Shown here in pieces: positions 17,519 to 24,974 of a stretch of 64,000 nucleotides of DNA. The stretch covers positions 1,488,001-1,552,000 of the forward strand of contig NZ_CP114909.1 of the NCBI RefSeq assembly GCF_027497355.1. The letters are read 5' to 3'. Under the pieces are notes generated by a model, which was not told where the DNA came from, searched no databases, and saw nothing but the letters and a program-made list of their open reading frames with translations. Every line of letters starts with the position of its first letter. The first letter of the stretch is position 1. The DNA is from Micromonospora sp. WMMA1947. Lineage in GTDB: Bacteria; Actinomycetota; Actinomycetes; Mycobacteriales; Micromonosporaceae. A program made the translations under genes and the position numbers.

Positions 17519-17559
17519 TCCGGGCGGTCCGGTCACGGGTGGGACGGGTTCCGGCGTGC

Positions 17560-18435
17560 TCAGGTGCCGGGGCGGCGGCCGATCACGACCACGCGGGTGC
17601 CGACCGAACCCAGCTCCCAGAGGCGTACCGCGTCGCGGTGCAGCAGGTTCACGCAGCCGTGCGAGCCGATCGCGCCGTTGTGCAGGTAGGTGGTGGTCTC
17701 GTGGAAGCCGATCCCGCCGTTGAACTGCTGCCAGTACGGCAGCCACACCTCGTACGGGTTGGACCACTCGCGCGGGTTCTTCCGGCCCACCGAGTACGTA
17801 CCGGCCGGGGTGGCGTAGCCCGACATGCCGGTGCGGGTGACGGTCGGCCCCATCACCACCTTCCCGCCGCGCATCGCCCAGACCGTCTGCCGGGTCAGGT
17901 CGACGCAGAAGGTGAGCCGGGAACCGGCCTTGCACCGCGCGGTGTCGGTGGCGGCGAGCCGCTTCGCCACGTCGTACGTGGTGGGACCGGCGCGACCGGA
18001 GGACGGGCTGATCCCGTACCGGACCTGGAACTTCTTGATCGCCGCGCAGTCGGCGGCGGACTGCTCGCCGTCCACGGTCAGCGTCCCGAAGCCGCCCAGC
18101 CGGGTCAGGTACGTCTCCACGGCCCGCTGGTGCTCCCCCTGCGGGCACCCGGCGGACGCGCTCGGCTTCGGCTTGGGCTTCGTCGTCTTCGTCGCCTCCG
18201 GCGACCGGGAGGGTTTCGGCGAGGCCGTCCGGCTCGGCTGCGCCGACGGGGACGTGACCGGCTGTTCCGGCGTGGGCGACGCGCTCGCCCCCGATGCGCC
18301 CTCCGTCAGCCCGACCGGGCCGGGGGTGCTCCCCCCGGCGCCGTCCGCCTGCGGATCGAGCGCGCAGGCGCCGACACCGACCAGCACGACCACCGCCAGG
18401 GCGGTGGCCCGTGCGAGAAACCGGACACGCTGCAT
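17560..18435 (-). CDS. L,D-transpeptidase lipoprotein with peptidoglycan-binding domain
   Basis: A 291-residue exported enzyme that forms 3-3 cross-links in peptidoglycan. The signal peptide ends in the lipobox VGAC (Cys24). A Ser/Pro/Lys-rich linker follows (about residues 35-95), then a peptidoglycan-binding-like domain (105-160, IKKFQVRYG) and a YkuD catalytic domain (about 175-288) with the SHGCVNL motif at 258-264, where Cys261 is the nucleophile and His259 precedes it. ATG at 18435 has GGGAGGG upstream. It is divergent from the XPB helicase gene. Confidence 0.92.
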   Translation of the reverse strand: MQRVRFLARATALAVVVLVGVGACALDPQADGAGGSTPGPVGLTEGASGASASPTPEQPVTSPSAQPSRTASPKPSRSPEATKTTKPKPKPSASAGCPQGEHQRAVETYLTRLGGFGTLTVDGEQSAADCAAIKKFQVRYGISPSSGRAGPTTYDVAKRLAATDTARCKAGSRLTFCVDLTRQTVWAMRGGKVVMGPTVTRTGMSGYATPAGTYSVGRKNPREWSNPYEVWLPYWQQFNGGIGFHETTTYLHNGAIGSHGCVNLLHRDAVRLWELGSVGTRVVVIGRRPGT

Positions 18436-18608
18436 GGGCCCTCCCTGGACAGTCGTCCCGATTGCTAGACGTGTGGGACGAGTATGACGTTGCCTGTCCA
18501 GCGAGACTTTTTTGCGGCGCCCTCCGGCGTGCAACACTGGATGGTCGGCCTGCGGCAGGTCAGCCGGGGTCTGGGCGGGGGTTCCGGGCGATGCGAGAGG
18601 ACGCTGGC

Positions 18609-20288
18609 GTGAGCGGTGGACCACTGATCGTGCAGTCGGACAAGACGCTGCTGCTGGAGGTGGATCACCCCGACGCGCAGGCGTGCCGGATGGCGATCGC
18701 GCCCTTCGCCGAGCTGGAACGCTCCCCCGAGCACGTGCACACGTACCGGCTCACGCCCCTGGGCCTGTGGAACGCGCGGGCTGCCGGCCACGACGCCGAG
18801 GGCGTGGTCGACTCGCTGATCAAGTACTCCCGCTACCCGGTGCCGCACGGGCTGCTCGTCGACGTCGCCGAGACGATGGACCGGTACGGCCGGCTCCAGC
18901 TCGCCAACGACCCGGTGCACGGCCTGGTGCTGCGCGCGCTGGACCGGGTGGTGCTGATCGAGGTGGCCAAGAGCAAGAAGCTCGCCGGCATGCTCGGCAC
19001 CAAGATCGACGACGACACGATCGCGGTGCACCCGTCCGAGCGGGGCCGGCTCAAGCAGGCGCTGCTCAAGCTGGGCTGGCCGGCGGAAGACCTGGCCGGG
19101 TACGTGGACGGCGAGGCGCACCCGATCGAGCTGGCCGAGTCCGGTAAGGACGGCGGCAAGCCGTGGACGCTGCGGTCGTACCAGCGGGAAGCCGTCGAGG
19201 CGTTCTGGGCCGGCGGCTCCGGCGTGGTGGTGCTGCCCTGCGGGGCCGGCAAGACACTCGTCGGCGCGGCGGCGATGGCCGAGGCGAAGGCGACCACGCT
19301 GATCCTGGTCACCAACACGGTGGCCGGACGGCAGTGGAAGCGGGAGCTGATCGCCCGCACGTCGCTGACCGAGGAGGAGATCGGCGAGTACTCGGGCGAG
19401 CGCAAGGAGATCCGCCCGGTCACCATCGCCACGTACCAGGTGCTCACCTCGCGGCGCGGCGGCGCGTTCACCCACCTGGACCTGTTCGGCGCCCGCGACT
19501 GGGGCCTGGTCGTCTACGACGAGGTGCACCTGCTGCCCGCGCCGATCTTCCGCTTCACGGCGGACCTCCAGGCCCGCCGTCGGCTCGGCCTCACCGCGAC
19601 TCTGGTACGCGAGGACGGCCGCGAGGGCGACGTGTTCAGCCTGATCGGCCCGAAGCGGTACGACGCGCCGTGGAAGGACATCGAGCAGCAGGGCTGGATC
19701 GCCCCGGCGGAGTGCACCGAGGTACGGGTGACGCTCACCGACGCCGAACGACTCGCGTACGCGACGGCGGAGGCCGAGGAGCGCTACCGGATGGCGGCCA
19801 CCGCCCGCACGAAGCTGCCTGTGGTGCGCGCGCTGGTGGACCGGCACCCGGACGAGCAGGTCCTCGTCATCGGTGGGTTCCTCGACCAGCTGCACCAGCT
19901 CGGCGAATACCTGGACGCGCCGATCGTGCAGGGCTCCACCACGAACAAGGAACGCGAGCGGCTGTTCGACGCGTTCCGCTCCGGCTCGTTGCGGACGCTG
20001 GTGCTCTCGAAGGTCGGGAACTTCTCCATCGACCTGCCGGAGGCGGCGGTGGCGATCCAGGTGTCCGGCACGTTCGGCTCCCGGCAGGAGGAGGCGCAAC
20101 GGCTCGGCCGGGTGCTGCGGCCGAAGGCCGACGGCCGGCAGGCGCACTTCTACACGGTGGTCTCCCGGGACACCATCGACACCGAGTACGCCGCGCACCG
20201 GCAGCGGTTCCTGGCCGAGCAGGGGTACGCGTACACCATCGTGGACGCCGACGACGTGCTCGGACCGCCGCTGCCCACTGTCGACTGA
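18609..20288 (+). CDS. DNA repair helicase XPB
   Basis: A 559-residue superfamily 2 DNA helicase related to eukaryotic XPB/ERCC3. It has an N-terminal damage-recognition-like domain (GPLIVQSDKTLLLEVDHP), Walker A CGAGKT at about residues 211-216, Walker B DEVH at about 304-307, LTATLVREDG, and the C-terminal helicase domain ending in QRLGRVLRPK. It unwinds DNA 3'-5' in repair; a role in bacterial excision repair is inferred from the family. GTG at 18609 gives an N-terminus aligned with mycobacterial homologues and has GAGAGGA upstream. An ATG at 18591 is possible. Confidence 0.92.
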   Translation: MSGGPLIVQSDKTLLLEVDHPDAQACRMAIAPFAELERSPEHVHTYRLTPLGLWNARAAGHDAEGVVDSLIKYSRYPVPHGLLVDVAETMDRYGRLQLANDPVHGLVLRALDRVVLIEVAKSKKLAGMLGTKIDDDTIAVHPSERGRLKQALLKLGWPAEDLAGYVDGEAHPIELAESGKDGGKPWTLRSYQREAVEAFWAGGSGVVVLPCGAGKTLVGAAAMAEAKATTLILVTNTVAGRQWKRELIARTSLTEEEIGEYSGERKEIRPVTIATYQVLTSRRGGAFTHLDLFGARDWGLVVYDEVHLLPAPIFRFTADLQARRRLGLTATLVREDGREGDVFSLIGPKRYDAPWKDIEQQGWIAPAECTEVRVTLTDAERLAYATAEAEERYRMAATARTKLPVVRALVDRHPDEQVLVIGGFLDQLHQLGEYLDAPIVQGSTTNKERERLFDAFRSGSLRTLVLSKVGNFSIDLPEAAVAIQVSGTFGSRQEEAQRLGRVLRPKADGRQAHFYTVVSRDTIDTEYAAHRQRFLAEQGYAYTIVDADDVLGPPLPTVD

Positions 20289-20296
20289 CCGGCGTG

Positions 20297-20328
20297 CCGG
20301 GCGGGCCGCTGTGGCGCGGCCCGCCCGG
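20297..20328. terminator. Bidirectional terminator hairpin
   Basis: Perfect 13-bp stem CCGGGCGGGCCGC/GCGGCCCGCCCGG with a 6-base loop, between the convergent XPB and metalloprotease genes. Confidence 0.75.
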
Positions 20329-20336
20329 TCCCGCGG

Positions 20337-21290
20337 TCAGCCCTTGCCGCTGGCGCGGAACGCGACCCAGGCGTCGCTCATCCGGTCGGCCTGGCCCGGG
20401 GTGAACATGTTCATGCAGGAGTCCTGCGTGTAGTCCATGAAGTTGTGGATCGGGTCCAGCCCCGGCGCGGTGCAGGTGTCCGCCCCGATCGGGCAGTTGA
20501 ACTGCGGCGCCGCCTCACGCGGCGTGTCGGCCACGAAGTCGCCGGACGCGGAACAGCCGTGCGCGAACGTGTGCTCCAGCATCAGCCAGTGCCCGACCTC
20601 GTGCGTCAGCGTGTCGCCGAGCGCGTACTTGCCGGCCGTGCCGCCCGGCATCGACTCGTCGAGCATCACCACGCCGTCGATGTAGTCGCGGCCGTTGTTG
20701 TAGCCCTTCGGGAAGTACGCCCAGCCGAGCAGCCCGTCCCCGATGTTCGCCGCGTAGACGTTCAGGGTGCGCGAGTCGCCGGTGTAGAGCGCCTTCTTCA
20801 TGTCCCGCTCGTTCTTGCCCGGCACCACCGTGTACCAGGCGTTGTTCACGGTCCACGTGGTGTCGACCAGCGAGAAGCGGAACGGCGTGTCCGAGGCGTC
20901 GGCCGCCGTACGACCCGCGAACGAGTCGTTGAGCACCGTCATCTGCGCCGAGATGAGCGTGTTCCAGCGAGCCTTCTCGGCCGCGCTCAGCTCGTGGTCG
21001 GAGATCATGTGGAAGATCGTCGGCACGGTGACGCTGCCGTTTGCGATGCGCGGCGAGTCCTTGATGACGCCGTACGCCTTGGCCTCGTTCGTCGAGTAGA
21101 GCGCGGGCTCCTTGGCGGTGGCGCCCTCGCGTACCCGGGCGGCGCTGTGGTTGTCGGCGCCGGGCTCGCACTCGGCGGCGGCGGGCGAGGCGGCCACGGG
21201 TGCGGGCGTGGCGGAGGCTCCCCCGGCGGTCAGGAAGGTGGCGGCGGCAGCGACGAGCACTGCCAGGTGGATCGTCGGTTTCCTGTGCAT
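20337..21290 (-). CDS. Secreted zinc metalloprotease (M43-like)
   Basis: A 317-residue exported protease with a signal peptide (about residues 1-27, cleavage near GGASA-TPA). The zinc site reads HEVGHWLMLEH at residues 230-240, and the Met-turn region is HNFMDYT. These match the pappalysin-like M43 group of metzincins, with Cys residues in the positions expected of secreted members. The metzincin consensus HEXXHXXGXXH has Gly at the eighth position, where this protein has Met. ATG at 21290 follows a purine-rich stretch (GAAAGGTGC). It is convergent with XPB. Confidence 0.87.
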   Translation of the reverse strand: MHRKPTIHLAVLVAAAATFLTAGGASATPAPVAASPAAAECEPGADNHSAARVREGATAKEPALYSTNEAKAYGVIKDSPRIANGSVTVPTIFHMISDHELSAAEKARWNTLISAQMTVLNDSFAGRTAADASDTPFRFSLVDTTWTVNNAWYTVVPGKNERDMKKALYTGDSRTLNVYAANIGDGLLGWAYFPKGYNNGRDYIDGVVMLDESMPGGTAGKYALGDTLTHEVGHWLMLEHTFAHGCSASGDFVADTPREAAPQFNCPIGADTCTAPGLDPIHNFMDYTQDSCMNMFTPGQADRMSDAWVAFRASGKG

Positions 21291-21433
21291 CGTTGCACCT
21301 TTCGGAAGGCATGAAAGGAGTACCGACGCGGGGTTGTCAAAGCTGCGGGTCGATGACGTCGTCGTCCCGCCATAAGACCACGTCAATGGGCCTCGGCAAC
21401 AGTCCCCGGCGGGGAGGCCCGTCCTGGGGCGGG

Positions 21434-21775
21434 TCAGGCGGCGCTGAGCTTCCTCAGCAAGTACTGGTTCAGGCTCATGCCTTCTTCGGCGGCGTGGATG
21501 GCCAACTCGCGGTGCAGGCTCTCCCCGACCCGCAGGTTGAACTTGCCCGAGTACCTGCGCTCGGACAGCGGCTCGGGGATCTGCTCGCCCTCTTCCGCCA
21601 TGTCCGCGATCACCTCGCGCAGCATCTCCTGGAGCCCTTGGAGCGCCTCGATCTGGGTGCTGGCGAGCCAGGATAGAGACGGGAACTCGGCGCAGGTGGC
21701 CACGAACTCCAGGTCTTCGAGGGACCAGGTGACGCGGTACGTGTAGTGCGAGATCTCGGGACGGGACTCGGACAT
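21434..21775 (-). CDS. hicB: HicB family antitoxin
   Basis: A 113-residue antitoxin. The N-terminal part (residues 9-60, YRVTWSLEDLEFVATCAEFPSLSWLA) is the partial RNase H-like HicB fold. The C-terminal part (about 75-112, KFNLRVGESLHRELAIHAAE) is a ribbon-helix-helix DNA-binding domain. It neutralises HicA and probably represses the operon. Its ATG shares one base with the TGA of hicA (TGATG), so translation is coupled. Confidence 0.87.
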   Translation of the reverse strand: MSESRPEISHYTYRVTWSLEDLEFVATCAEFPSLSWLASTQIEALQGLQEMLREVIADMAEEGEQIPEPLSERRYSGKFNLRVGESLHRELAIHAAEEGMSLNQYLLRKLSAA

Positions 21776-22020
21776 CACATGGCCTCCTTCTTGTCGATCG
21801 CCTTGAGCACCTGCCGTACCTGATAGGCCTTGGCCTTGCCCTTGTCGTCCTGGATGTTGACGCGCGGGTCTCCCGCCCACGGCATCTTGAACACGGCGTG
21901 GGACGTGCCGGCCTGCCGCGGCTTGCCGAAGTAGTGTTCGCAGACCCGATAGAGATCGTTGTACGCGACGTTCTGCTGGCTCTTGCGCATCGCTTCAACG
22001 AGCCTGGCTATGGACGGCAC
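21775..22020 (-). CDS. hicA: HicA family mRNA interferase toxin
   Basis: An 81-residue double-stranded-RNA-binding-fold toxin with the conserved GTSHAVFK motif (about residues 38-45; the catalytic residue is His41) and a C-terminal AYQVRQVLKAI helix. It cleaves mRNA when HicB is lost. The GTG at 22020 abuts a palindromic site; an internal ATG at 21990 would give a 71-residue protein closer to the usual HicA length and cannot be excluded. Confidence 0.85.
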   Translation of the reverse strand: MPSIARLVEAMRKSQQNVAYNDLYRVCEHYFGKPRQAGTSHAVFKMPWAGDPRVNIQDDKGKAKAYQVRQVLKAIDKKEAM

Positions 22021-22027
22021 CAGACCA

Positions 22028-22047
22028 TGGTACCGCCAGTAGTACCA
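22028..22047 (-). promoter_or_regulatory. Probable hicAB operator
   Basis: Inverted repeat TGGTAC-N8-GTACCA lies seven bases upstream of the hicA GTG and directly abuts the stop of the preceding gene. Ribbon-helix-helix antitoxins bind short palindromes at their own promoters, so autoregulation is likely. Confidence 0.5.
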
Positions 22048-22350
22048 CTAGGGGTCCATCGGTGTCATCGCGTCGGCGATCACCCGCGCCACGCACTCGT
22101 AGTCGCGTACCAGCGGCCCGACCAGCGCACGGTCCGGCTCGAACGCGGCGACCAGTCCGCGTACCAGATCTTGGATGCGCTGGTCCCGGCTGAGCCGCCG
22201 CCCTCGGTGCCGGCGCGCGACGCTGCGCCAGCGGCGCACGCCGACGTCGGCAACCCGTTCGTCCCACTGGGGATCGGCGACGATCGGGCAGCCCTGCGCC
22301 CGCAGTGCCGCCAGCCCACGCAGGACGGCCTCCCGCGTCTGGTCAGTCAT
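22048..22350 (-). CDS. Hypothetical protein
   Basis: A 100-residue, probably helical cytoplasmic protein starting MTDQTREAVLRGLAALRAQG, with an Arg-rich middle (WRSVARRHRGRRLSRDQR). I recognise no domain. The start overlaps the acetyltransferase stop by eight bases, so it is translationally coupled to that gene. hicA begins 27 bp after its stop. Confidence 0.6.
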   Translation of the reverse strand: MTDQTREAVLRGLAALRAQGCPIVADPQWDERVADVGVRRWRSVARRHRGRRLSRDQRIQDLVRGLVAAFEPDRALVGPLVRDYECVARVIADAMTPMDP

Positions 22351-23206
22351 GGAGGTAGCGGGCGCGGCGGCCGAAGTCGCGGAAGCCGAGCCGCCGGTAC
22401 AGCCCGGCCGCCGGGTTGTCGTCGTTGACGCAGAGCCACGCGGCGTCCGCGCCCGCGTCGGCGAGGCCGCGCAGCACACGCGCCACCAGGTACGCGCCGA
22501 CTCGCCGCCCGCGCCACCCGGGCACCACGCCGACCTGGTCGATCCAGTTGTCGAGCACCGTGACGAAGCCGGCCGCCGCGCCGTCCGGGCCGCGCGCGAG
22601 CAGCGTCAGCTCCGGCCGGAAGTCCTCGTCGTCGCGCAGGTCACCCAGCCACTCGTCGGCCTCCGGCTCGACGAATCCGGGCCGGTCGGCGAACGACGCG
22701 CGGTAGGTGGCGAACAGCTCCGGCCCCAGCGCGGCAGGCTCCACCGTCACCCCGTCCGGCGCGGCGACCTCGGGCAACGCGTCGAGGCCGTGCCGCAGCA
22801 CCCACTCCAGGAACGTCCGCGTGTAGTCGCGTGCGGCGAACAACTCCTCCGCGCCCGCGTTCCACGTCTCCGTGGTGACCAGCAGCCCAGCGTCGCCGGC
22901 GTGCTTCTCGGCCCAGTCGAGCAGCGCGCCGCCGAGCCCGCGACCGCGCCACGCGGGGTGCACCAGGCCGGTGGCGGTGGCCGGCGTCCGCCCGTCGCCG
23001 ACCCCGACGGCCGCGACCAGGTCGCCGCCGGACCACGCCCCGTGGGTACGCGTCTGGAGCAGCCGCGCCCGCACCAACGGGGTACGCCCGAACAGCGGCA
23101 ACCCGCCGTCAGTGGCGAGGCACGCCTGCGCCAGACCGGTCAGCGCGGGCAGGTCGTCGTCGCCGAACTCCCGCCACAGAAGCGCATCCGTCCCACCCAC
23201 GCCCAC
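22343..23206 (-). CDS. Two-domain GNAT acetyltransferase (MshD-like)
   Basis: About 287 residues with two GNAT folds in tandem. The acetyl-CoA-binding A motifs are VHPAWRGRGLGGALL in the first half and VVPGWRGRRVGAYLV in the second. The C-terminus NDDNPAAGLYRRLGF is typical of the second domain. This architecture resembles mycothiol synthase (MshD), but the substrate cannot be assigned. The start is uncertain: GTG codons at 23215, 23206 and 23200 are in frame, and 23206 has GGAG eight bases upstream. The region further upstream is low-complexity and contains hairpin repeats. Confidence 0.75.
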   Translation of the reverse strand: MGVGGTDALLWREFGDDDLPALTGLAQACLATDGGLPLFGRTPLVRARLLQTRTHGAWSGGDLVAAVGVGDGRTPATATGLVHPAWRGRGLGGALLDWAEKHAGDAGLLVTTETWNAGAEELFAARDYTRTFLEWVLRHGLDALPEVAAPDGVTVEPAALGPELFATYRASFADRPGFVEPEADEWLGDLRDDEDFRPELTLLARGPDGAAAGFVTVLDNWIDQVGVVPGWRGRRVGAYLVARVLRGLADAGADAAWLCVNDDNPAAGLYRRLGFRDFGRRARYLHD

Positions 23207-23582
23207 TCCCGCCACTCCGCCCGACCCGACGGTCCAGCACTCCGACGCAGTAGGCCCCACCCGGCCCCCCACGGTCAACCAGATTCCCCACCCGCCCACC
23301 CACCCCGCTCGCCGCCCACCCCGCCGCCCGCCCAACCTGCGCCGATCTTGGAGTTATGGCGCCTCAGATGCCCGCTTCGCGACTTACGCGAGGTGCCACA
23401 ACTCCAAGATCGGCGCGAGTACGTGGGCAGCCCGGGCGAGAGCCGCGCGGCCACCTCGCCGCCCGCAGCGAGAGACGAGGGTGTCGTGGGTCGACGCGAG
23501 ACGCCAGGAACGCAGTTGATCTTGCAGTTACGGCCTCGGTAAGAGCCACAAAACCGGCACCTGAGGGGCCGCAACTGCAAGA
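23207..23582. other. Gene-free region with C-rich tract and two hairpin repeats
   Basis: No convincing coding sequence. Positions 23217-23340 are strongly C-rich on the plus strand with CCCACC/CCGCCC runs. Beyond this lie two related long hairpins (listed separately). Promoters for the acetyltransferase operon must lie here. Confidence 0.6.
23339..23416. repeat. Long hairpin repeat H1 (GATCWTGVAGTT family)
   Basis: A perfect 17-bp inverted repeat, GCGCCGATCTTGGAGTT (23339-23355) with AACTCCAAGATCGGCGC (23400-23416), encloses 44 bases that can extend the stem (TGGCGCCTC with GAGGTGCCA, allowing one G:U) and hold a small CGCG-ACTTA-CGCG hairpin. The arm motif is shared with H2 (23517-23585) and H3 (54394-54454). 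Confidence 0.85.
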
Positions 23583-23585
23583 TCA
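23517..23585. repeat. Long hairpin repeat H2 (GATCWTGVAGTT family)
   Basis: Arms of 19 bp with one mismatch: TGATCTTGCAGTTACGGCC (23517-23535) and its partner at 23567-23585. It lies 100 bp from H1, whose sequence is related in the arms and in the adjoining GGC-rich part. The TGA stop of the TIGR03089 gene is the terminal three bases of the right arm. Confidence 0.83.
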
Positions 23586-24281
23586 GCGAGGCGAAGAGGC
23601 GGAGGTGACGTGGATCAGGACTGTGGCTCGGGCGGACAGAGGGGCCAGCAGCCACTTCAAGGGCTGCTCGTCCTCGGTCGGGTCGACCACGAGGCGGTCA
23701 CCGGGATGCAGGTCCATCTGGGTGGCGATCTCGGCGGCCAGGCGTCGCCACGCGCCGAAGCTGGTGCCGTCCGCCGTGGCCGGGCCGGACGGGTCGACGG
23801 CGGTGTAGTCCGGCGGGTCGGTGGGGTGCCGCAGCACCTCGGCCGACCAGTCCAGCCAGCCGGGCGGCACCTCGCCGAGCGACCCCGGCCCGGTGCCCAC
23901 CAGGTAGCGGTGTGTCCCCTCGGGTACGTCCTCCAGCCAGTCGTCAAGGCGTTCCGGGGTCACGAACACCGCGTCGTACGGCCGGTCCGCGCCCGGCTCG
24001 AGCACCGGCAACCCGGCCAGAGCGCGGGGACGGAACGACACCGTCAACCCGACTGACCAGGCGCCGAGCAGCACCGCCGCGGTACGCCAGTGCGGCGGCA
24101 GCAGCACCGCCACGCGGTCACCGGGGCGCAGCCCGCACCCGTCGCGCAGGAGTCCGGCGCTGCGGGCCGTCCACTCGCCCAGTTGCGGCCCGGTCAGCTC
24201 GGTGTGCTCGCCGGTGGCGTCGTCGAGGTAGGTCAGCAGCGGCTCGTCGGTCGCGACGGCGGCGGGTGCGCGGGTGGCCAT
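23583..24281 (-). CDS. TIGR03089 family protein (AMP-binding N-lobe-like)
   Basis: A 232-residue actinobacterial protein that resembles only the first part of acyl-adenylate-forming enzymes. It has LLTYLDDATGEHTELTGPQL, then GLRPGDRVAVLLPPHWRTAAVLLGAW, the block normally found near residues 40-90 of acyl-CoA ligases. The phosphate-binding TSGTTG loop and the C-terminal lid are absent, so it is unlikely to form adenylates. The family is conserved in this shortened form, so this is not a fresh truncation. The stop codon lies in hairpin repeat H2. Confidence 0.82.
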   Translation of the reverse strand: MATRAPAAVATDEPLLTYLDDATGEHTELTGPQLGEWTARSAGLLRDGCGLRPGDRVAVLLPPHWRTAAVLLGAWSVGLTVSFRPRALAGLPVLEPGADRPYDAVFVTPERLDDWLEDVPEGTHRYLVGTGPGSLGEVPPGWLDWSAEVLRHPTDPPDYTAVDPSGPATADGTSFGAWRRLAAEIATQMDLHPGDRLVVDPTEDEQPLKWLLAPLSARATVLIHVTSASSPR

Positions 24282-24308
24282 CGGGTGTGCTCCTCCCTGG
24301 CGGTCAGC

Positions 24309-24887
24309 TCACCCTAGCCGGGTGAAGCGGTCGACCAGGAGGGCCAGCCGCCGCGCGTGTTCCGCCCGCCGCAGCCGGCCGTCGCGCATCAGCGTGACCT
24401 GGCCGTGCAGCCCGCTCCAGAACGTCTCGGTGAACGTCTCGAGGTCGTCGTCACCGGCGAATGGACGCAGCGTCTCGGCCAGCTCGGCGAAGGCCCGGGC
24501 CAGCTCGACCGGGGTGTCCTGGCTGGCGAAGGAGAGAGCGACAGGGAGGGTGAAGATCGCGTCGTAGAGAGCGGGCCGGCGTTCGGCGAACGCGGCGTAC
24601 GCCGTGGCGATGCCGGCCACCGCGGCCCGCGGGTCGGTCGCGGCGGCCCGGGCGGCGGCGAGTTCGACGGCCAACTCGGCGCAGCCCTCCACGGCGACGG
24701 CCGCCATGATGGCGTCCTTGCCCCGGAAGTGGCTGTAGAGGACGGGCTGGCTGTACTCGATCTCGGCGGCCAGCCGACGGGTGGTGACCGCGTCCCAGCC
24801 CTCCGACTCGGCCAGGTCGCGGGCGGCGGTGACGATCGCCCGTTCCCTTTCCGCCCGCTCCCGCTCCCGGCGCGCCCGAATCGACAT
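24309..24887 (-). CDS. TetR family regulator
   Basis: A 192-residue TetR/AcrR regulator with the helix-turn-helix at about residues 15-60 (AIVTAARDLAESEGWDAVTT, then IEYSQPVLYSHFRGKDAIM) and a C-terminal domain of the type reading FWSGLHGQVTLMRDGRL. ATG at 24887 is preferred; an upstream start at 24914 would fall inside a palindrome. The divergent DUF4267 gene and three CTAGC-type sites in between suggest it represses both directions. Confidence 0.86.
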   Translation of the reverse strand: MSIRARRERERAERERAIVTAARDLAESEGWDAVTTRRLAAEIEYSQPVLYSHFRGKDAIMAAVAVEGCAELAVELAAARAAATDPRAAVAGIATAYAAFAERRPALYDAIFTLPVALSFASQDTPVELARAFAELAETLRPFAGDDDLETFTETFWSGLHGQVTLMRDGRLRRAEHARRLALLVDRFTRLG

Positions 24888-24897
24888 GACCAGAACT

Positions 24898-24960
24898 CTA
24901 GCATCGCTAGCCAATCTATCGACGCTCTGCTAGCTTCGCTCTCACACCTAGCACTGCTAG
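24898..24960. promoter_or_regulatory. Cluster of TetR-type operator sites
   Basis: Two perfect 13-bp sites, CTAGCATCGCTAG (24898-24910) and CTAGCACTGCTAG (24948-24960), flank a partial one, CTAGCTTCGCTC (from 24930). All follow CTAGC-N3-GCTAG. They fill the divergent promoter region between tetR and the DUF4267 gene. Confidence 0.65.
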
Positions 24961-24974
24961 AAATCGGAACCGAC

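Noticed and set aside
23583-24281. TIGR03089 gene as a truncated acyl-CoA ligase pseudogene
   Set aside because: The short form is itself a conserved actinobacterial family, with an intact frame and no ligase remnants downstream.
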